Below are positions 60,672-64,000 of a stretch of DNA of 64,000 nucleotides, piece by piece (within the stretch, counting starts at the first letter, position 1; every line of letters begins with the position of its first letter). Source of the stretch: Blasia pusilla. Lineage: Eukaryota > Marchantiophyta > Marchantiopsida > Blasiales. The notes beneath the pieces are model-generated. The model was not told the DNA's origin, did no database searches, and saw only the letters and a program-made list of their open reading frames with translations. The position numbers and the translations under genes are program-made. The DNA lies in contig CM114271.1 of NCBI GenBank assembly GCA_050084515.1, forward strand, positions 42,718,001 through 42,782,000. Direction: 5' to 3'.

Positions 60672-61411
60672 TTGTGTGATCTCCATGTATATGTATGAGT
60701 TGATTTTTGTACATGTGTGGATCGACCCGTGTGTGGGGAAGATCGGTGTTGTGTGGTGTAGATGTGACGAGCGATGTATGTTGTGTAGCGATATGTATGC
60801 GCACGACAGCTGTCACATCTGAGTAGCCGATAGGCCGAGATCTATCGTGGATAGGGCGTAGGAGCCAGCGGACTATCTTGAGTGTAACTTTGTCCCACAG
60901 TGTCGGATGAGGTTGAGGATAGGTCCATGGTGTCAAGAACGTCGTTTCTGATGACTTTCATGTTGAGGTCTTTTACAGTCGGGTGACTTGTTGACCAGGT
61001 CACCTGCCCCTGGTAACCTTTGCGTGCAGGTTACCAAGGGAAGGGCTATTTTTAGGGGAAGAGCCTTTTGGCTCTTCCTAACCTATAAAAGAGAGGAAGA
61101 TGGTTTTCCTAAGCCATCTTTCTCATGTTGGGCCGTTGGAGCACCTCCCTTGTATGTGTGTGAGCTAGGACTAGGGTGCTAGCGTCCGGATTCCTTGATA
61201 GCACAGGGTGGACGAGGCTCGATATGCCAATGTAGATTGAGGAGTGGAGTTTTAGGCCGGGTGTGCCGTTTTTACTACTCTTTATTTTTGTTGTGTGATC
61301 TCCATGTATATGTATGAGTTGATTTTTGTACATGTGTGGGGAAGATCGATGTTGTGTGGTGTAGATGTGACGAGGGATGTATGTTGTGTAGCGATATGTA
61401 TGCGCACGACA
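60671..61411 (+). repeat. 3' LTR region: segment A, segment B, segment A
   Basis: A1 is 60671-60808 (TTGTGTGATCTCC...GCGCACGACA), B is 60811-61289 (TGTCACATCTGAG...TTATTTTT) and A2 is 61290-61411, which repeats A with a small internal deletion and the same GCGCACGACA end. The hairpins and TATAAAAG (61084-61091) of the 5' LTR recur in B. The same A-B-A order exists in the minus-strand element. Confidence 0.85.
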
Positions 61412-61745
61412 AGAGTTAAGGATGGTTTGTCGATGAGATGATAGATAAGTGATTTTCCGCACCACGCTGCTTGTTGCCGCACAACACATGTCTCAGTGAG
61501 AGAGTGTAGATTGAGTGCCGCATGTTTAGTTTGAGTGATTGAGGGATTACTCGTGAGATTGAGAGCGATTGTGTGAGAGGGGCACGAGGGCCATCACGAC
61601 GTCCTTTCAAGATTTTGAGAGGGGAGGTAGTGGACTTGAGAGTAGCTCCAGAGGGTTTACCTAGAGTGGTGCGATGTTTCGAGGGTCTCCACGTGAGAGA
61701 CCACCTCAATCTCCTTCTATGGTCGCTCTTTGCTTCTTCTCCCAA
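61412..61745 (+). repeat. Right arm of large inverted repeat, part 2
   Basis: It starts with the duplicated AGAG and continues the homology to the left arm (reverse complement of about 47.28-47.62 kb): GGATGGTTTGTCGATGAGA, GTGATTTTCCGCACCACG, GTGTAGATTGAGTGCCGCAT, CATCACGACGTCCTTTCAAG, CACGTGAGAGACCACCTC. Homology ends near 61745, before the gag start found in the left arm. Confidence 0.85.
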
Positions 61746-61789
61746 GTGAACTTCTTCTTCTTTCTCAACATCTCATACAAAGGATTAGA

Positions 61790-64000
61790 TATGTGTCCAA
61801 AAGGAGGAATCCACAAGCTCCTAAAACACACAAGCTCCTAAAAACCTTCTCACTTCGGTGACGTTTTCGTATTCTTGTATCCTCCCGATGATATCAACTT
61901 TTGTTGGATTTGGTTTTTGGCCAAACTCTCCACAAAGATGACCCACTACCACAATCTGAGGAGCCCCAAAGCTACACTTTTCTACATAAAGAGTAAGATT
62001 GACCTCTTCTAGTCTTGTTAGGATCATATCCACATCACGAATATGATCAGACACAAACTTTCTACACCCATCTTTCACAACCCTCTCAATCCTATCTTCT
62101 ATTGCACATTCCTTTATATGAATATCATCTACAAAAGGAATGGTTTTCTCAGGAATGAACTCTCTCAAGATTTTATTCATTGCACTCTGCATGTGAGCAA
62201 GAAATTGTTGCTCCTTGAGGTAATGTGCACATTCCTACAAGCCCAAGTGGAGTGTGCATAGTGATAATATCTCTACTCTCCATAGCTAATTGGAATTGAT
62301 CATATCCCGAGTGCAAATCTCCTATCGAATAAATAGCACGGGCTGCAAAAGCTTATGCGACTTCATCCATTCTAGGCCCCGCTCCCATATTTCGAATGAA
62401 CCGGAGAGCTCCTGATTTCTTTGGCACAGTGAACCATCGACTCAAATAAGGCCCCATAGATGGATCTTAGATACTCATCTGCATCTTCTCCTTCAATAAC
62501 TCAATTAGCTTGGGAATCATAGCTCGTGGTACTGTTATGGGTTTCAAATCCCAAGGCACATGTGGAATTGTGAAAATTACCATCGGTGCCACCACACTCG
62601 TGTCTACACAACCAATTTCTTGTGTAGCTAAAGAGATGGCCTTACCATGTCTGGTTAACATATCCCGAAAGCTTTTCCTTTCAATTTTTGTGAGAAACTC
62701 ACCCCCTCCAATTTGCATACGATGTAGCGTCTCTTATGTGAACTTGTATCCTATCTTCGTGACATCCCGCAGACTTGGCTCCATTGATGCACGTTCTACT
62801 TGTCTCCCACAACCCTCTGGTAGTTAAGTAGCCATTAGTTTCACCTTTCGGGCCACCGTCTTGTATTTTGTGTGCACTTGTGCCTCCATGGGATGTTCGT
62901 CAGACTCAAACTCGTGCCCATCCGCTTGCTTCTCCGTAGATTCATATTCATTTTCTCCTTCCATGAACCTTAATATTTCTTCATGTAACTCACGCGAGTG
63001 AATTGTAATCACACTTGTATCTAGCGAATCGGTGCTCATTTGGGTAAACACCTCTTCAACACTATCTCCAAAGTCTTCTTCTTCATACATCCCACTAATA
63101 ACTCTTCATCTAATAGAACACACTCACATTTTAACAAACCCTTTTTTTTTCTTCATAAAATGCCTTTTTTTCATTTATTTCTTTCATCATTTGGAATCTA
63201 CTAGACCATGAAGAAAAACATTGAGAAAACCCACACCTAAACATATATGATCCTTCCCCCTCTGCTAGCGGAAGACTCTTTCTTTCATTTGCACCCCCAT
63301 ATTCCCGCTCTACATGAGTGCTAACTAGAAATCCGAAAACTCTTTCTCTACCTTCATAGGACCATCTCTCAACTTCTCTCTATTCCTTAATGACCTACTC
63401 GTACAGTAAAGAATTAAACTGATCTCGTTCCATCTTGACTTCTGATACGGACATAATGAGACTCATCATCCATGACTTTGGTCTCCGTTCTAGATGCTGT
63501 GATGTAAGGTTGCCCAAGAATCACAGGATACGCAACTCCATTCTGAACAAAGAAATTTTGCTCAATCAACACATATCCGATATGAATTTTGACAGTTGGA
63601 TAAGCACCGTACAGTTCACCTTTTTGGTTGTTAGCCGCACATAGTACCATTCATGCGCTGTATCAATTGGCCACATCCCTTTATCGTATACACTTCGCGA
63701 CATGATGTTGATCTCCAAACCATGATCAACGAGAGCCTGAACTTACTCTTGAAGAGAGCCGAGTCAAACTCTAGGCTTTGTCGTTGCCCACGCCTAATAT
63801 GACCGAGAATAGTGTCCACCATTGTGCCTTTCTTCACCTTGTTTCGTCAAGGCTTCTTCTACTCTCGCCTCTTCTCCTTGTAAGTCAAGCTTTTGTCCAA
63901 AAACTTGGCAAAGCTCTTCATCTTCTTCTTATGTGATGTCAGTATCCAATGCCCTCACCATCACCATATCTGAAGTCATTTTCCTTTTCCTTTTGATCAC
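61790..64000 (-). pseudogene. Second, unrelated Ty3/gypsy pol fragment, running off the window
   Basis: Minus-strand peptides from the window edge downward begin with the protease active site ALVDHGLEIN (about 63,730, D-H-G type) and SRSVYDKGMWPIDTAHEW. GVAYPVILGQPYITASRTET (about 63,540) ends the protease. An acidic linker follows (63090-62824). The RT begins near 62,480 with PYLSRWFTVPKKSGALRF, followed by DLHSGYDQFQLAMESRDII and TPLGLVGMCTLPQGAT. Then come EFIPEKTIPFVDDIHIKECA with the VDD catalytic block (about 62,140) and IVVVGHLCGEFGQKPNPTKV with FLGAC. It is a different gypsy lineage from the methyltransferase element: no PHD or methyltransferase is seen and the RT is truncated at about 61.8 kb. 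Stops interrupt it. Confidence 0.85.

Larger units (their letters stand above)
51734..61411 (+). mobile_element. Ty3/gypsy retrotransposon carrying a DNA methyltransferase and a PHD finger
   Basis: A 9,678-bp insertion within the right inverted-repeat arm. It starts TGTCACATCTG, ends GCGCACGACA (TGTC...GACA ends) and is flanked by AGAG at 51730-51733 and 61412-61415. The order is LTR, leader, gag, protease, cytosine-5 methyltransferase, reverse transcriptase, RNase H, integrase, PHD finger, polypurine tract, LTR. Protease before RT and integrase last is the Ty3/gypsy order. The two LTR B segments differ at only a dozen or so of 480 positions, many of them C/T or G/A, so the insertion looks fairly young. 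In-frame stops, frameshifts and an integrase Asp-to-Asn change show that this copy is inactive. Relatives lie at 42.1-47.3 kb and 29.35-30.86 kb on the minus strand. Confidence 0.92.

Noticed and set aside
1-64000. CRISPR arrays, riboswitches, rRNA or prokaryotic operons
   Set aside because: No regularly spaced repeats of that kind or conserved RNA were seen, and spliced plant genes make a bacterial origin untenable.

Overview
This is a nuclear segment from a green plant (streptophyte). Three spliced genes for plastid proteins sit in a landscape dominated by decaying retroelements. Introns are GT-AG with one GC-AG case, intergenic DNA is AT-rich, and there is no operon-like packing. The protein sequences look plant-like but I cannot name the species. 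A bryophyte, lycophyte, fern or charophyte seems more likely than a flowering plant, which is inference only.

Layout. 1-3.7 kb is AT-rich with no recognisable gene. 3.7-8.4 kb holds a decayed non-LTR (LINE-type) reverse transcriptase on the minus strand; a second fragment of it lies at 10.1-10.45 kb. 10.7-24.7 kb is a plastid pullulanase/limit dextrinase gene on the plus strand, for which I place 29 exons. 25.3-27.9 kb is a convergent minus-strand gene for an MRL7/SVR4-like thioredoxin-fold plastid protein, with a tandemly duplicated exon region. 29.35-30.86 kb is a minus-strand remnant of an unusual Ty3/gypsy element (integrase plus PHD finger). 31-36 kb is AT-rich and apparently empty. 36.6-38.8 kb is a five-exon OEP21 gene (chloroplast outer-envelope pore). 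38.8-42.1 kb is intergenic.

42.1-61.75 kb is a nested retroelement complex. A minus-strand element (about 42.08-47.26 kb) continues into one arm of a large inverted repeat (47.25-49.42 versus 49.97-51.73 kb). The other arm is interrupted by a 9.68-kb plus-strand element (51,734-61,411) flanked by AGAG, and resumes at 61,412. From 61.8 kb to the window end, a different gypsy element lies on the minus strand.

The main discovery is the architecture of the 51.7-61.4 kb element and its two relatives. Its order is gag, aspartic protease, a Dnmt3/DRM-like DNA cytosine-5 methyltransferase domain, reverse transcriptase, RNase H, integrase, then a C-terminal PHD finger. The methyltransferase is in the same reading frame as gag and protease, and part of it is also present in the second copy at 44 kb, so it belongs to the family. 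A DNA-methylation writer and a predicted histone-H3 reader in one retrotransposon suggest an element that shapes or exploits host chromatin. This copy is decayed: it has in-frame stops (mostly TAG, several replacing CAG of the relative), an integrase Asp-to-Asn change and frameshifts. The LTR also shows a repeated A-B-A layout and three successive hairpins just upstream of a TATA box.
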